A model generated the notes under the pieces. It searched no databases. It was not told the origin of the DNA and was given only the letters and a program-made list of their open reading frames with translations. From an uncultured Novosphingobium sp. (GTDB lineage Bacteria; Pseudomonadota; Alphaproteobacteria; Sphingomonadales; Sphingomonadaceae), in the NCBI GenBank assembly GCA_946886075.1, contig CAMPHR010000001.1, positions 163,474 to 227,473 of the forward strand: a stretch of 64,000 nucleotides of DNA, written 5' to 3'. The number at the start of each line of letters is the position of its first letter. The stretch's first letter is position 1. Of the stretch, positions 25,702-33,863 are shown in pieces. The translations under genes were made by a program, and so were the position numbers.

Positions 25702-26121
25702 TCAGCGAGAGGGGTTGGTGGAATCCGCCGTGGAGTCACCATAGACCTCGCCGGTCGATCCATTGCGATCGGTCGACCCATAGGCGTCGATCGAAGTGGA
25801 GGTGCTCTGCGAACCCGTGCCGCTTGCCGAACCGCCAGCGCTCACGCCGCCTGTCGCGCGGTCGCGGTCGGTATAGATGGTGCCCGAGCCATAGGTAGAT
25901 GCCGAATTGGACGTCGCGCCGTCGCGGCGGCTTTCACGGTCGTGGCGCTTTGCCTTGTGCTTGCCGGGTCCATGATCGTTCGTCCCTGCCGTCGCGCCGC
26001 CAGTCACCGAACCGGCAGGGGTAGAAGCCGACACGCCGCCGCCTGCCGTTGTCTGGGCACTCGCGCCGGTTCCAAGCAGGCCCGCAGCGGCCAACGTCGC
26101 GATAATCGTTCCATTACGCAT
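25702..26121 (-). CDS. Secreted Gly/Ser/Thr-rich small protein (paralogue 2)
   Basis: A 139-residue protein with a Sec signal peptide (MRNGTIIATLAAAGLLGTGASA, cleaved before QTT). The mature chain is almost all Gly, Ser, Thr and Ala with a basic patch (GKHKAKRHDRESRRDG) and the segment TYGSGTIYTDRD shared with paralogue 1. TAGGAGAG precedes the ATG. First of three consecutive minus-strand genes. The composition fits a disordered periplasmic or surface protein; no family is recognised. Confidence 0.65.
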   Translation of the reverse strand: MRNGTIIATLAAAGLLGTGASAQTTAGGGVSASTPAGSVTGGATAGTNDHGPGKHKAKRHDRESRRDGATSNSASTYGSGTIYTDRDRATGGVSAGGSASGTGSQSTSTSIDAYGSTDRNGSTGEVYGDSTADSTNPSR

Positions 26122-26343
26122 AATGCTCTCCTATCTTGTTTGTCCTGATGCAGTGCATGAGGTCAGAGCACAGCGCTGGGCCTGTGATTAAGTTCAACGA
26201 CTTGCCGCAGCTTTTACATCGCCCTGTCGTGTCTAAACCTGCGATGAACGAAGTTCAGGAAGATGCGGCGACAGGCGCGGATCATTCTTCTTAAATTAAA
26301 ACTATCGGCAGAACCAATGTTCGTCCCACGCATTTCTACGAAC

Positions 26344-26369
26344 AAGGTGCGCCCTTCTGGCGCCTTTTT
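26344..26369 (+). terminator. Terminator-like hairpin inside a 5-prime leader
   Basis: GCGCC, loop CTTCT, GGCGC followed by CTTTTTC, with outer A/G-T pairing extending the stem. It looks like an intrinsic terminator, yet the only gene it could serve is the one starting 13 bases later (26382), since the upstream gene runs the other way. A weak EcfG-like promoter (AGAAC, 16 bases, CATT) is at 26310-26334. Confidence 0.5.
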
Positions 26370-26381
26370 CAGGAGAAGCAG

Positions 26382-26675
26382 ATGAGCGCGAAGATAGAAT
26401 ATAGCTTTTCAACCCGCCGTGACGCTGAACTGGCGGTTGAGCGTCTGGTGCAGGAACATGGGTTCGAACGCACCGACATCTTCATCCAGCCGCAGGGATC
26501 GGACAACAGCGTGGGCGAGGAGATCAGTGGCAGCGACGCCGCCGCTCCGCTGGAGGAGGAACGCGACGACGCGCCGCTCGAAACGCCCATCCTCGTGTCG
26601 ATCGACCTAAACGGCGACAGCCGTACCTCTCTCGTCAACGACGTCTTCAGCGAAGTGGGCGGCAACCGGACCTGA
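26382..26675 (+). CDS. Small acidic protein of unknown function
   Basis: A 97-residue, acidic, soluble protein without signal peptide. It begins with an alpha/beta segment (IEYSFSTRRDAELAVERLVQEHGFERTDIFIQP) that looks like half of a ferredoxin-like fold, has an acidic low-complexity middle and ends in ILVSIDLNGDSRTSLVNDVFSEVGG. AGGAGAAG precedes the ATG closely. It resembles small stress-associated proteins annotated as hypothetical in sphingomonads. The terminator-like hairpin directly upstream suggests regulated read-through. Convergent with the flavoprotein gene 5 bases away. Confidence 0.65.
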   Translation: MSAKIEYSFSTRRDAELAVERLVQEHGFERTDIFIQPQGSDNSVGEEISGSDAAAPLEEERDDAPLETPILVSIDLNGDSRTSLVNDVFSEVGGNRT

Positions 26676-26680
26676 AAGGC

Positions 26681-28456
26681 TTAACCCGGGTCAGCGCCGC
26701 CAGCGATCGCGCGGGCGGCGCGCCTCCCTGAATAGATGCAATCGGCATAGGACAGCCCACTCACATACAGGTTGGAGCAAATCCCGACGGCGTTGCGCCC
26801 TGCCGCGTACAGTCCGGGGATCAACCCACCCTCACGGCGGACCTGCCCCGTCCGCTCGTCCACCGACAGCCCGCCGACCGTCATGCAGGCAATGGGAAAA
26901 AGGCGCGCGTCCACTGACGCGTCGATGGCGTAATAGGGCCCTTGCTCCAGCGCCAGCATCTCGTCCGCTGCCTTGTGGAACCGATCCCTCGCCTCTCCCC
27001 GCGCCGCACGATTATAGGCCGCGATCTCCGCCGTGAACGCAGCGGGATCAAAGCCCATCTTCCGCGCCAACTCTTCAGGCGTGCGCCCTCTCCTGGCGGC
27101 GAAGAAGCAGTTGACGATCGTTATGTCCCGCTGAAACCCCAGCGTCCCGCGGCGAAAAGCGTCGCGCAGAGACTTGCGGAACAGCCGCCTGTCCAGGATG
27201 ATGTAGCCCCGGCCGCCATTGCGCTCCACCATCTCGTCGCCGATCCGCGCGCCATACCAGGTCTCATTGACGAAGCGCTCTCCACGCCCGCTGACCAGCA
27301 TCCCCTGCCCCCAGGCTTCGGGCGGCGACAGGAAGCGCCAGGCCGAAACGCGCCCCATCAGCTCGGTCGCGGCGCCAGCGGTCACGCCCAGCATGATCCC
27401 GCTGCCATTGTCGCCCAGCGTGCCATTGGGCAGGCCGGACGCATAGTCGGGCGCGAAATGCTGCACCATCGGCGGATTGCAGATGAAGCCACCCGCGCTC
27501 AGCACCAATCCCTTGCGCGCCCGTATCCAGCTGCTCTTGCGCACGCTGCCCTCCAGGCTGCGCGCCTTTGCGAGGTAGCGATAGCCGACCGCGATGGTGA
27601 TGCGCGACCCCGGAAAGGTGCCGGGCAGCATCGACATCCATTTGCCGGCCATGGCGATGTAGCGCGAATGCCTGCGCCGCGTCTCCGGATCGGCAAACTC
27701 CTCCATCCGCACGCCGACGACGCGCCCCTCGCCGTCCAGCGCCAGCTGTCGCGCCTCCGCCCCGCACCGGAATGTCATGCCCTTGGCAAGAGCACTCGCC
27801 CGCAGCGCATTGTACATGCCCGCGCCCACGCCCCACGGCTTGTTGCCATTGCGGAAATGGACGCGATGCCCGCGCGCGGCAGGCTGCGTCAGGTCGCGAT
27901 AGGGCCCGGCGAGGCTGCTGTCGGGGTGATAGAGGAACTTGTCGATCGGCGGGTAAGAGGTCTTGCCGGGATGATAGCTCGCCTGGAACGGCGCGCCGTG
28001 ACTGCGAAGCCATTCGAACGTCGCGGCGCTGCTCTCGCAAAAGTCGCGCAGCGTCTCGTCGGACACGATGCCGCCCGTCTCCATCTTGAGATAGGCGAAC
28101 ATGCGCTCCGGATCGTCCGTGATACCGGCCTCGCGCTGGATCGACGTTCCGCCACCGGCATAATAGACGCCGCCATTGGCCGCTGACGACCCGCCGCCAT
28201 CATATTGATCCACGGCGATGACGCTCAGCCCGGCTTCCAATCCCTGCAAGGCAGCCGCGATCCCCGCGCCGCCCAGCCCCACCACCACCATGTCCGCCTG
28301 CTCATCCCATGGATGAGCGTCCGCATCGGCGACATGCAGCGGCGCATCGATGGCAAGGCCCCAATCCCTGATCGCCTGCCCCCCGTCTGGCGCAGGCGCA
28401 TGATCCGGCTTCTGGCGCGGATCATGGTCAAGGGCAGCCATCGCTACGTCGGACAT
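26681..28456 (-). CDS. FAD-dependent oxidoreductase of the KstD/fumarate-reductase superfamily
   Basis: A 591-residue flavoprotein. Rossmann motif GLGGAG at residues 60-65 is followed by VIAVDQYDGGGSSAANGGVYYAGGGT, and the end (GLIPGLYAAGRNAVGICSNLYVSGLSYADCIYSGRRAA) closes the FAD domain. This is the architecture of 3-ketosteroid dehydrogenases and flavocytochrome c. However, the Tyr-Pro-Gly-x-Gly catalytic segment of true KstD is not present at the end, so delta-1 dehydrogenation is not assured. ATG at 28456 follows GGGGAGA; the first ~50 residues are an unusual Asp/Pro-rich extension. Divergent from a TetR gene. Confidence 0.8.
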   Translation of the reverse strand: MSDVAMAALDHDPRQKPDHAPAPDGGQAIRDWGLAIDAPLHVADADAHPWDEQADMVVVGLGGAGIAAALQGLEAGLSVIAVDQYDGGGSSAANGGVYYAGGGTSIQREAGITDDPERMFAYLKMETGGIVSDETLRDFCESSAATFEWLRSHGAPFQASYHPGKTSYPPIDKFLYHPDSSLAGPYRDLTQPAARGHRVHFRNGNKPWGVGAGMYNALRASALAKGMTFRCGAEARQLALDGEGRVVGVRMEEFADPETRRRHSRYIAMAGKWMSMLPGTFPGSRITIAVGYRYLAKARSLEGSVRKSSWIRARKGLVLSAGGFICNPPMVQHFAPDYASGLPNGTLGDNGSGIMLGVTAGAATELMGRVSAWRFLSPPEAWGQGMLVSGRGERFVNETWYGARIGDEMVERNGGRGYIILDRRLFRKSLRDAFRRGTLGFQRDITIVNCFFAARRGRTPEELARKMGFDPAAFTAEIAAYNRAARGEARDRFHKAADEMLALEQGPYYAIDASVDARLFPIACMTVGGLSVDERTGQVRREGGLIPGLYAAGRNAVGICSNLYVSGLSYADCIYSGRRAARAIAGGADPG

Positions 28457-28510
28457 CACATTCTCCCCTGGCGCGATTTTTTCGGGCGCCCTTCGGCCCA
28501 AAGCTGCATT

Positions 28511-28533
28511 AAACTTGTCTATGCGTCAAGTTT
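28511..28533. promoter_or_regulatory. TetR operator candidate for the flavoprotein gene
   Basis: AAACTTG-N9-CAAGTTT, a perfect 7-bp inverted repeat lying 54 bases before the flavoprotein start (28456) and 18 bases before the tetR start (28551). The spacer contains ATGCGT. Confidence 0.65.
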
Positions 28534-28550
28534 TACTGTAGAGATCGTCC

Positions 28551-29186
28551 ATGGACCAGGTCAAACCGGCAAGGGAAAAGGGCGGACGCCCAGACAGCGC
28601 CACCGCATTGCGCCTTAGCCAAGCGATGCTCGATGCCGCCGAGGGGATTTTCCTTGCCGAAGGATTTACCGGCGCCAGCATAGAGGCGATCGCCACCGCC
28701 GCCGGTACAAGCAAGCAGACCATCTACGCCCGCTTCGGCAGCAAGGAGAAACTGTTCCTCGCCGTCAGCGAAAGACTGCTGAAGCCCAGATTTCCGGCGC
28801 GGCCCATGGCCAGTGCCAGCCTCGCCGCCCGGCTCAACACCGCAGCGCGCCAGATATTGGAGGCCATGCTCGACCCCAGGATGGTGCGGATGTACACCAT
28901 CATCACCGCCGAAGCGGGACGCTTCCCCGAACTCGCGCGCGCCGCCGACGACGATCACGCCTTCCCCGCCCGACTGCTGGTCCTGCAAATCCTGGAGCAG
29001 GCAAGCGAAAGCGGCGAAATCCGCTGTGATGATCCCAGGAACGCCATGCTGATGTTTCAGGACATGGTCCTGGCCGCCCCCCTCCGTTCAACGGCGCTGG
29101 GGATCAGGAGCTGGAGCGCGAGGGAACTGGAGGCATGGGCCGACCGCGCCGTCGCGATCTTCCTGAATGGAATGCGAGCGCACTGA
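28551..29186 (+). CDS. TetR-family regulator, divergent from the flavoprotein gene
   Basis: A 211-residue TetR protein. GGRPDSATALRLSQAMLDAAEGIFLAEG leads into the helix-turn-helix SIEAIATAAGTSKQTIYARFGSKEKLF (residues ~44-70). The C-terminal half has the TetR_C_33-like pattern with a long helix AARLNTAARQILEAML. It probably binds the palindrome in front of it and represses the KstD-superfamily gene. The effector is presumably the flavoprotein substrate or its CoA ester. Confidence 0.88.
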   Translation: MDQVKPAREKGGRPDSATALRLSQAMLDAAEGIFLAEGFTGASIEAIATAAGTSKQTIYARFGSKEKLFLAVSERLLKPRFPARPMASASLAARLNTAARQILEAMLDPRMVRMYTIITAEAGRFPELARAADDDHAFPARLLVLQILEQASESGEIRCDDPRNAMLMFQDMVLAAPLRSTALGIRSWSARELEAWADRAVAIFLNGMRAH

Positions 29187-29251
29187 TCCACCGCGCCGCA
29201 CTCTTAGCACAGCTTTAAACCCACCCCTGCCCCATCAGGGCCCGACAGGGC

Positions 29252-30268
29252 TCATTCCCCCGTCATCGCCCGAAGCACGACCTTGCCGATGGACGCGCCC
29301 GTTTCCACCAGCGCATGCGCTTGCTTCAACGTCGCCGCGCTCATCGGGCCCAGATCGCGCGTCATCGTGCCCTGCAAGACGCCTTCATCGACCAGCCGCG
29401 CGATCTCGCTCAAGGCATGATGCTGCTCGATCATGTCGGACGTACCGTAAATGGAGCGCGTGAACACACCCTCCCACGCCACAGTGACCGACTTCTGCCG
29501 CAGCGCCACGATGTCAAAGCTCTTCACGTCATCGATCACGGCCAGCACGCCTTGCGGGGCGATGATGCGGGCATAGGCTGGCAGATGCTGGTCACTGGCG
29601 GCAAGGCTGGCGATGAAGTGAACCGACTTGACGCCAATGGCGCTCAATCCTTCGTTCAGCGGCGCGCGATGGTCTATCACATCATGCGCGCCCATCCGCT
29701 TCACCCATTCAACCGTTTCCGGCCGCGAAGCCGTGGCGATGACGCGCAATTTGGTCAGTTGCCGGGCAAGCTGCACCAGCATCGAACCGACCCCGCCCGC
29801 ACCGTTCACAATCAATATGGCCTGCCCCTCACCCCCGCCGCGCAGCACGCGCAGCCGGTCGAACAGCAGTTCCCATGCGGTCAGCCCTGTGAGAGGCAGC
29901 GCCGCCGCCTGCGCGAAATCGATCGATCCCGGCTTGCGGCCGACGAGCCGCTCGTCAACCGCATGCAATTGCGCGTTGGTGCCCGGCCGCTTGATCGTGC
30001 CCGCATAGAACACTTCGTCGCCCGGCGCGAACAGCGTCACGTCAGCGCCGATCGCCTCGACCACGCCCGCCGCGTCATAACCCAGCACCATCGGCTCGTC
30101 CGCAGGCTTCGCGCCGCCGCGCACCTTGGTATCGACCGGGTTCACCGACACGGCATGCAACCGCACGATCAGGTCGCGTGGCCCCGGCCAAGGATCGGCG
30201 ACTTCAATATCGAGCAGTGAGTCCTCGCGCTCGATCGGGCCGCCCTGCCTAAATCCTACCGCCTTCAT
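29252..30268 (-). CDS. Zinc-independent medium-chain dehydrogenase (quinone oxidoreductase-like)
   Basis: A 338-residue MDR protein. The N-terminal GroES-like domain (VRLHAVSVNPVDTKVRGG) is followed by LGYDAAGVVEAIG and the nucleotide site NGAGGVGSMLVQLAR (~155-170). The Cys residues of structural and catalytic zinc are missing, as in the ZADH1/QOR branch that reduces quinones or enones with NADPH. ATG at 30268 starts MKAVGF, the usual beginning; eight upstream codons are rejected. It lies 66 bases downstream of the thiolase gene on the same strand, probably co-transcribed. Confidence 0.88.
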   Translation of the reverse strand: MKAVGFRQGGPIEREDSLLDIEVADPWPGPRDLIVRLHAVSVNPVDTKVRGGAKPADEPMVLGYDAAGVVEAIGADVTLFAPGDEVFYAGTIKRPGTNAQLHAVDERLVGRKPGSIDFAQAAALPLTGLTAWELLFDRLRVLRGGGEGQAILIVNGAGGVGSMLVQLARQLTKLRVIATASRPETVEWVKRMGAHDVIDHRAPLNEGLSAIGVKSVHFIASLAASDQHLPAYARIIAPQGVLAVIDDVKSFDIVALRQKSVTVAWEGVFTRSIYGTSDMIEQHHALSEIARLVDEGVLQGTMTRDLGPMSAATLKQAHALVETGASIGKVVLRAMTGE

Positions 30269-30334
30269 GCCCAGCCTGCTCCCAATCACCACATAGGGCG
30301 CCCGGCATATTGGGGTCGAACAGAAAAGGAAAGC

Positions 30335-31519
30335 TCAGGCGATTTCCAGCGCCATCGCCGTGGCTTCCCCGCCGCCAATGCACAGGCTAGCCACCCCGCG
30401 CTTCAGGCCACGCTCCTGCAAAGCGCCGATCAGCGTTGCGATGATGCGCGCGCCCGAAGCCCCGATCGGGTGCCCCAGCGCGGTAGCGCCGCCATTGACG
30501 TTCAGCTTGTCGGCAGGAATGCCAAGCTCCTTTGCCGCGACCATCGCCACCACGGCAAAGGCTTCGTTCACCTCGAACAGGTCGACATCCTCCACCGACC
30601 AGCCCGCCTTTTCCAGCAACTTGCGCATCGCCGGGACCGGCGCGGTGGTGAAGCGCGACGGTTCATGCGCATGGGCGGCACTGGCAACCACCGTTGCGAC
30701 CACCGGCAGGCCCAAACGCTCGGCCACGCTCCGCCGGGTCATCACCAGCGCCGCTGCGCCATCGGAGATGGAGGAGCTGTTCGCCGCCGTGATGGTGCCG
30801 TCAGGGACAAAGGCGGGCTTGAGCGAAGGGATCTTGTCCGGCCGTGCCTTGCCCGGCTGCTCGTCCGTGTCGACCAGCGTGTCGCCGCCGCGCCCCGGCA
30901 CTGTCACCGCCGCGATCTCGCGCTGGAAAGCGCCGCTCGCAATCGCCGCCTGCGCCCGCTCGAGCGATCGGACTGCATAGGCGTCCTGCTCCGCGCGGGT
31001 GAACTGATAGTCGCGCACCGCTTCCTCGGCAAAGACGCCCATCGCCTTGCCGGGTTCATAGGCATCCTCCAGCCCGTCCATCATCATCGTGTCGATGATC
31101 CGGTCATGGCCGATGCGCGCGCCCGACCGGTGCTTGGGTAGCGCATAAGGCGCGTTGGTCATGCTCTCCATGCCGCCCGCCACGACCAGGTCGGCCGTGC
31201 CAGCCAACAACGCTTCCTGCGCCATGATCGCGGCCTGCATGCCCGAACCGCACATTTTGTTGACCGTCGTCGCCTCGGTGCCAAGGCCAAGCCCCGCACC
31301 CACTGCCGCCTGCCGGGCTGGCGCTTGCCCTAGCCCGGCAGGCAGAACGCAGCCCATATAGATGCGGTCGATCGCGTCGACGGATGCTCCAGCCCGCTCC
31401 ACCGCTGCCTTGACGGCGGCCGCGCCCAGATCAGTGGCCTTCAGCGGCGAGAGCACACCCTGAAACCCGCCCATGGGTGTCCGTGCATAACCAGCGATAA
31501 CGACCGGATCATTCTGCAT
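30335..31519 (-). CDS. Acetyl-CoA C-acetyltransferase (thiolase)
   Basis: A 394-residue thiolase with all three catalytic elements: nucleophile Cys90 in NKMCGSGMQ, His in GHPIGASGAR (~350), and the second Cys in CIGGGEA (~380). Length and sequence (VVIAGYARTPMGGFQG, GGMESMTNAPY) fit the AtoB/PhaA group that condenses or cleaves acetoacetyl-CoA. It is not a FadA6-like steroid thiolase. It is followed by the quinone-oxidoreductase-like gene and preceded 101 bases upstream by the ThuA gene, all on the minus strand. Confidence 0.92.
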   Translation of the reverse strand: MQNDPVVIAGYARTPMGGFQGVLSPLKATDLGAAAVKAAVERAGASVDAIDRIYMGCVLPAGLGQAPARQAAVGAGLGLGTEATTVNKMCGSGMQAAIMAQEALLAGTADLVVAGGMESMTNAPYALPKHRSGARIGHDRIIDTMMMDGLEDAYEPGKAMGVFAEEAVRDYQFTRAEQDAYAVRSLERAQAAIASGAFQREIAAVTVPGRGGDTLVDTDEQPGKARPDKIPSLKPAFVPDGTITAANSSSISDGAAALVMTRRSVAERLGLPVVATVVASAAHAHEPSRFTTAPVPAMRKLLEKAGWSVEDVDLFEVNEAFAVVAMVAAKELGIPADKLNVNGGATALGHPIGASGARIIATLIGALQERGLKRGVASLCIGGGEATAMALEIA

Positions 31520-31620
31520 AATAAGTGTCCCTCATGTTCCGGCCGTGACGGCTCAGCGCCACGACCGCTCTTGCGCATGATATAGTGATCGCATGACGCT
31601 TATCCACCAGGCACGGCGGC

Positions 31621-32559
31621 TCAGCGCGCGGGCGGAACCTCCTTGCCGCCAGCGCAGCGCGGCCCTTCCAGCCCCGCTGCCCAGGCGATCGCCCCGCCGA
31701 TCATCGTGCGATGCAGCGGCTCGCCATAGGTCGATGCGGCATGGCCCAGCGCCGAATAAAAAGCGCGCCCGTCACCCACACAATGCGTCCACACCATGGG
31801 GTGATCCGCACCCATGCGAATGTCTTTCGCCTTGGTGAAGGACATCAGCTTCTCGATCGGGCTGTAGCTTTTCTCGTCGATGGTGACGAGGATGCGATAC
31901 CCCTTGGCGCGCGGGCTTGCATCGAACGAATACCATTCGTCCGTCCGCGCCCAGGTCTTCGGCAAGTCGCGGGTCGCGGGATGATCGCGATCCTCGACGT
32001 TCAGCGTCGCCAGCTGGAACTGCGGACCCATGATATGGCCGATGAACTGCGCGCCGATCAGGGTATCGACATACCAGCGCCAGGCATATTGCGGATCGCC
32101 GCCAGCGCCATGCAGCCCGACAAAGCCGCCGCCCTTTTCCAGCCAGGAACGGAAGGCGTCCCGCTGCATGGGCGTCAGCACATCGCCGCTGACGCTGCTC
32201 CACACCACCGCCTTGAACCGCTTGAGCTGCGCCGCGTTGAACACGGCGGCATTTTCGGTCGTGTAGCTGGTCCATCCCCGCTGCTTCGCGATCTCCGCGA
32301 TCGCCCGGTTCGCGGCCACGATCTGCTCATCGTCGCGGAACCCGTTGGTCTTGGAAAAGATGAGGATCGCCTTGTCCGACAGCGCAGGCAAGGCGGGCGG
32401 CGTCTCGTCATAGCTTACGCCGATGCCAAGCACGAGCCGCCCGAAGTTCCCAGGACCAATGGCCCGCACGCCCATCGCCACCAGCAACAGCACCGCCAGC
32501 AGGATGATGATGGCCATCCATTTGATGATGCGCCAAACCCTGCTCCTACCCTTCGCCAT
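31621..32559 (-). CDS. ThuA-like domain protein with N-terminal membrane anchor
   Basis: A 312-residue protein: one membrane segment at residues ~10-32 (IIKWMAIIILLAVLLLVAMGV), then a ThuA/trehalose-utilisation glutamine-amidotransferase-like domain (~60-285): ILIFSKTNGFRDDE, VVWSSVSGDVLT, GGGFVGLHGAGGDPQYAWRWY, GADHPMVWTHCVGDGRAFYSALGH. The domain faces the periplasm. ThuA proteins take part in sugar oxidation in rhizobia, but most are uncharacterised. ATG at 32559 follows GGGGGTGAGAGA; a 29-codon extension with a Cys triplet is rejected. It lies 46 bases after the TetR gene. Confidence 0.85.
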   Translation of the reverse strand: MAKGRSRVWRIIKWMAIIILLAVLLLVAMGVRAIGPGNFGRLVLGIGVSYDETPPALPALSDKAILIFSKTNGFRDDEQIVAANRAIAEIAKQRGWTSYTTENAAVFNAAQLKRFKAVVWSSVSGDVLTPMQRDAFRSWLEKGGGFVGLHGAGGDPQYAWRWYVDTLIGAQFIGHIMGPQFQLATLNVEDRDHPATRDLPKTWARTDEWYSFDASPRAKGYRILVTIDEKSYSPIEKLMSFTKAKDIRMGADHPMVWTHCVGDGRAFYSALGHAASTYGEPLHRTMIGGAIAWAAGLEGPRCAGGKEVPPAR

Positions 32560-32605
32560 TCTCTCACCCCCTTCAAAAATCGTCAGCGCCGCGCCCGGCG
32601 GCCCG

Positions 32606-33298
32606 TCACCAGCCCGCGCGCCCACGCAGCAGCACATCGACCGCATCGGCCGCGAAGCGCGCGGCTTCTTCGCCGCTGACGTCCCGAATCGATTCTTCGG
32701 TCCTGCGCCAGCCCTGTATCATGCTGAGCAACTGCCGCGCCGCCCGCTCCGGATCAACTGGCGGCACCGGATCGTCCTTCGTCCCGGCAACGATTTCGTT
32801 GGTCAAGAATTGCAGCTCATAGCTGTAGCCGATCTGGTAAAAGCTCTGCGCGATCTCTGGAAAGCGCGACGCCGTCGTCAGGATCAGCCGATCGAACTGC
32901 CGCACCTCCGGGTTGCCGAGCGAGGCCATCAATATCTGTGCATAGCGCTTCAGCCGCTCGGAAAATTGCTCCGGCAGGTCGGCATTGCCTGCGCTGGCTT
33001 CGCTCGACCATCGCTGCACCCGGTCCTCCACGACCGATTTCATCAGTGCTTCCTTGGTCGAATGGCGCGCATAGAGCGTCCTCTTAGACACCCCGGCGGC
33101 CTGGGCGACCGCCTCCATCGACGTCGCCTCATAGCCAACCGACAGGAACAGGTCCCGCGCCGCCGTCAAAATGGCCTCGTCGATCTCTCCGGCCTTCTTG
33201 TTCGGCGGCCTGCCCGTTCGGCGAGGAGCCACCTGCGCCTTTACAGGCTCTGCCTCGTCCCGGTCAGCTCCTTCTATCCGTTTCCCCATGCGCGGCAT
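32606..33298 (-). CDS. TetR-family regulator
   Basis: A 230-residue TetR protein with a long basic N-terminal tail (TGRPPNKKAGEIDEAILTAARDLFLSVG) and the helix-turn-helix SMEAVAQAAGVSKRTLYARHSTKEALM (~60-87). The C-terminal domain is TetR_C_7/AefR-like (NPEVRQFDRLILTTASRFPEIAQSFY). No strong ribosome site; ATG at 33298 or 33289. It is upstream of the ThuA gene on the same strand. The inverted repeat just before it suggests autoregulation. Confidence 0.86.
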   Translation of the reverse strand: MPRMGKRIEGADRDEAEPVKAQVAPRRTGRPPNKKAGEIDEAILTAARDLFLSVGYEATSMEAVAQAAGVSKRTLYARHSTKEALMKSVVEDRVQRWSSEASAGNADLPEQFSERLKRYAQILMASLGNPEVRQFDRLILTTASRFPEIAQSFYQIGYSYELQFLTNEIVAGTKDDPVPPVDPERAARQLLSMIQGWRRTEESIRDVSGEEAARFAADAVDVLLRGRAGW

Positions 33299-33314
33299 GC
33301 TTTGTCCAAAACCT

Positions 33315-33343
33315 AAACCGGAAAAGCCTCCTTATGTCGGTTT
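33315..33343. promoter_or_regulatory. Inverted repeat in front of the TetR gene
   Basis: AAACCG (33315-33320) and CGGTTT (33338-33343) with a 17-base spacer, 17 bases before the tetR start. A second CCAAAACC at 33306-33313 pairs loosely with GGTTTGG at 33340-33346. Possible autoregulatory site. Confidence 0.35.
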
Positions 33344-33414
33344 GGCCAGGCATCACAAGCAAAGTCTCCAATCCACTGCGTCAGCGGCGGCCGGGCAGCG
33401 GGACGCCCGTCGCA

Positions 33415-33837
33415 TCAGGACAGCATTTCGACAACCTCGTTCACATGCCCTTCGGGATCGAGGATGAACACGACGCGGATGCCGAACGCGGTGATTTCAC
33501 GAATAGGTTCAGGCACCCTGCCCCCCGCCGCTAGGGCGCGCTGCACAGTCGCGTCCAGATCTTGCGCAATGAAGCCCTGCACGCATTCTCCTGCGGCTGG
33601 ACGATCGGAGTCCATATATTTGATCAAGGTCAGCGCCGGGCCGCCAGGATAGGACGGGCGATAGGTGATCTCATCGATCTCGCGCCCCAACATCATGTCC
33701 CGGTGCCGGTTGTTGGGCACCAGGCCGAGCACCTCTTCATAGAAGCGCGCCATCGCGTCGAGGTCATGCACGAACGTCTTCGAAAACCCATAGGCCATGC
33801 CATGGTTGGCGGCAGGGCTAATCTGTTCAGCCATCAT
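33415..33837 (-). CDS. VOC-family (glyoxalase-like) protein
   Basis: A 140-residue single-module VOC protein: SKTFVHDLDAMARFYEEVLGLVPNNR at the start and GIRVVFILDPEGHVNEVVEML at the end, with metal-ligand positions near His24 and the terminal Glu. Proteins of this size act as dimers. The gene begins 26 bases after the monooxygenase stop on the same strand, so the two are likely co-transcribed and the VOC protein may process or detoxify the oxygenation product. Substrate unknown. Confidence 0.8.
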   Translation of the reverse strand: MMAEQISPAANHGMAYGFSKTFVHDLDAMARFYEEVLGLVPNNRHRDMMLGREIDEITYRPSYPGGPALTLIKYMDSDRPAAGECVQGFIAQDLDATVQRALAAGGRVPEPIREITAFGIRVVFILDPEGHVNEVVEMLS

Positions 33838-33863
33838 TATTTCCTTGCTGGTTCAAAAGACGA

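Noticed and set aside
24842..26160. Possible tandem-repeat locus because of Ser/Gly/Ala-rich coding
   Set aside because: The repeats are compositional; I find no exact tandem nucleotide unit.
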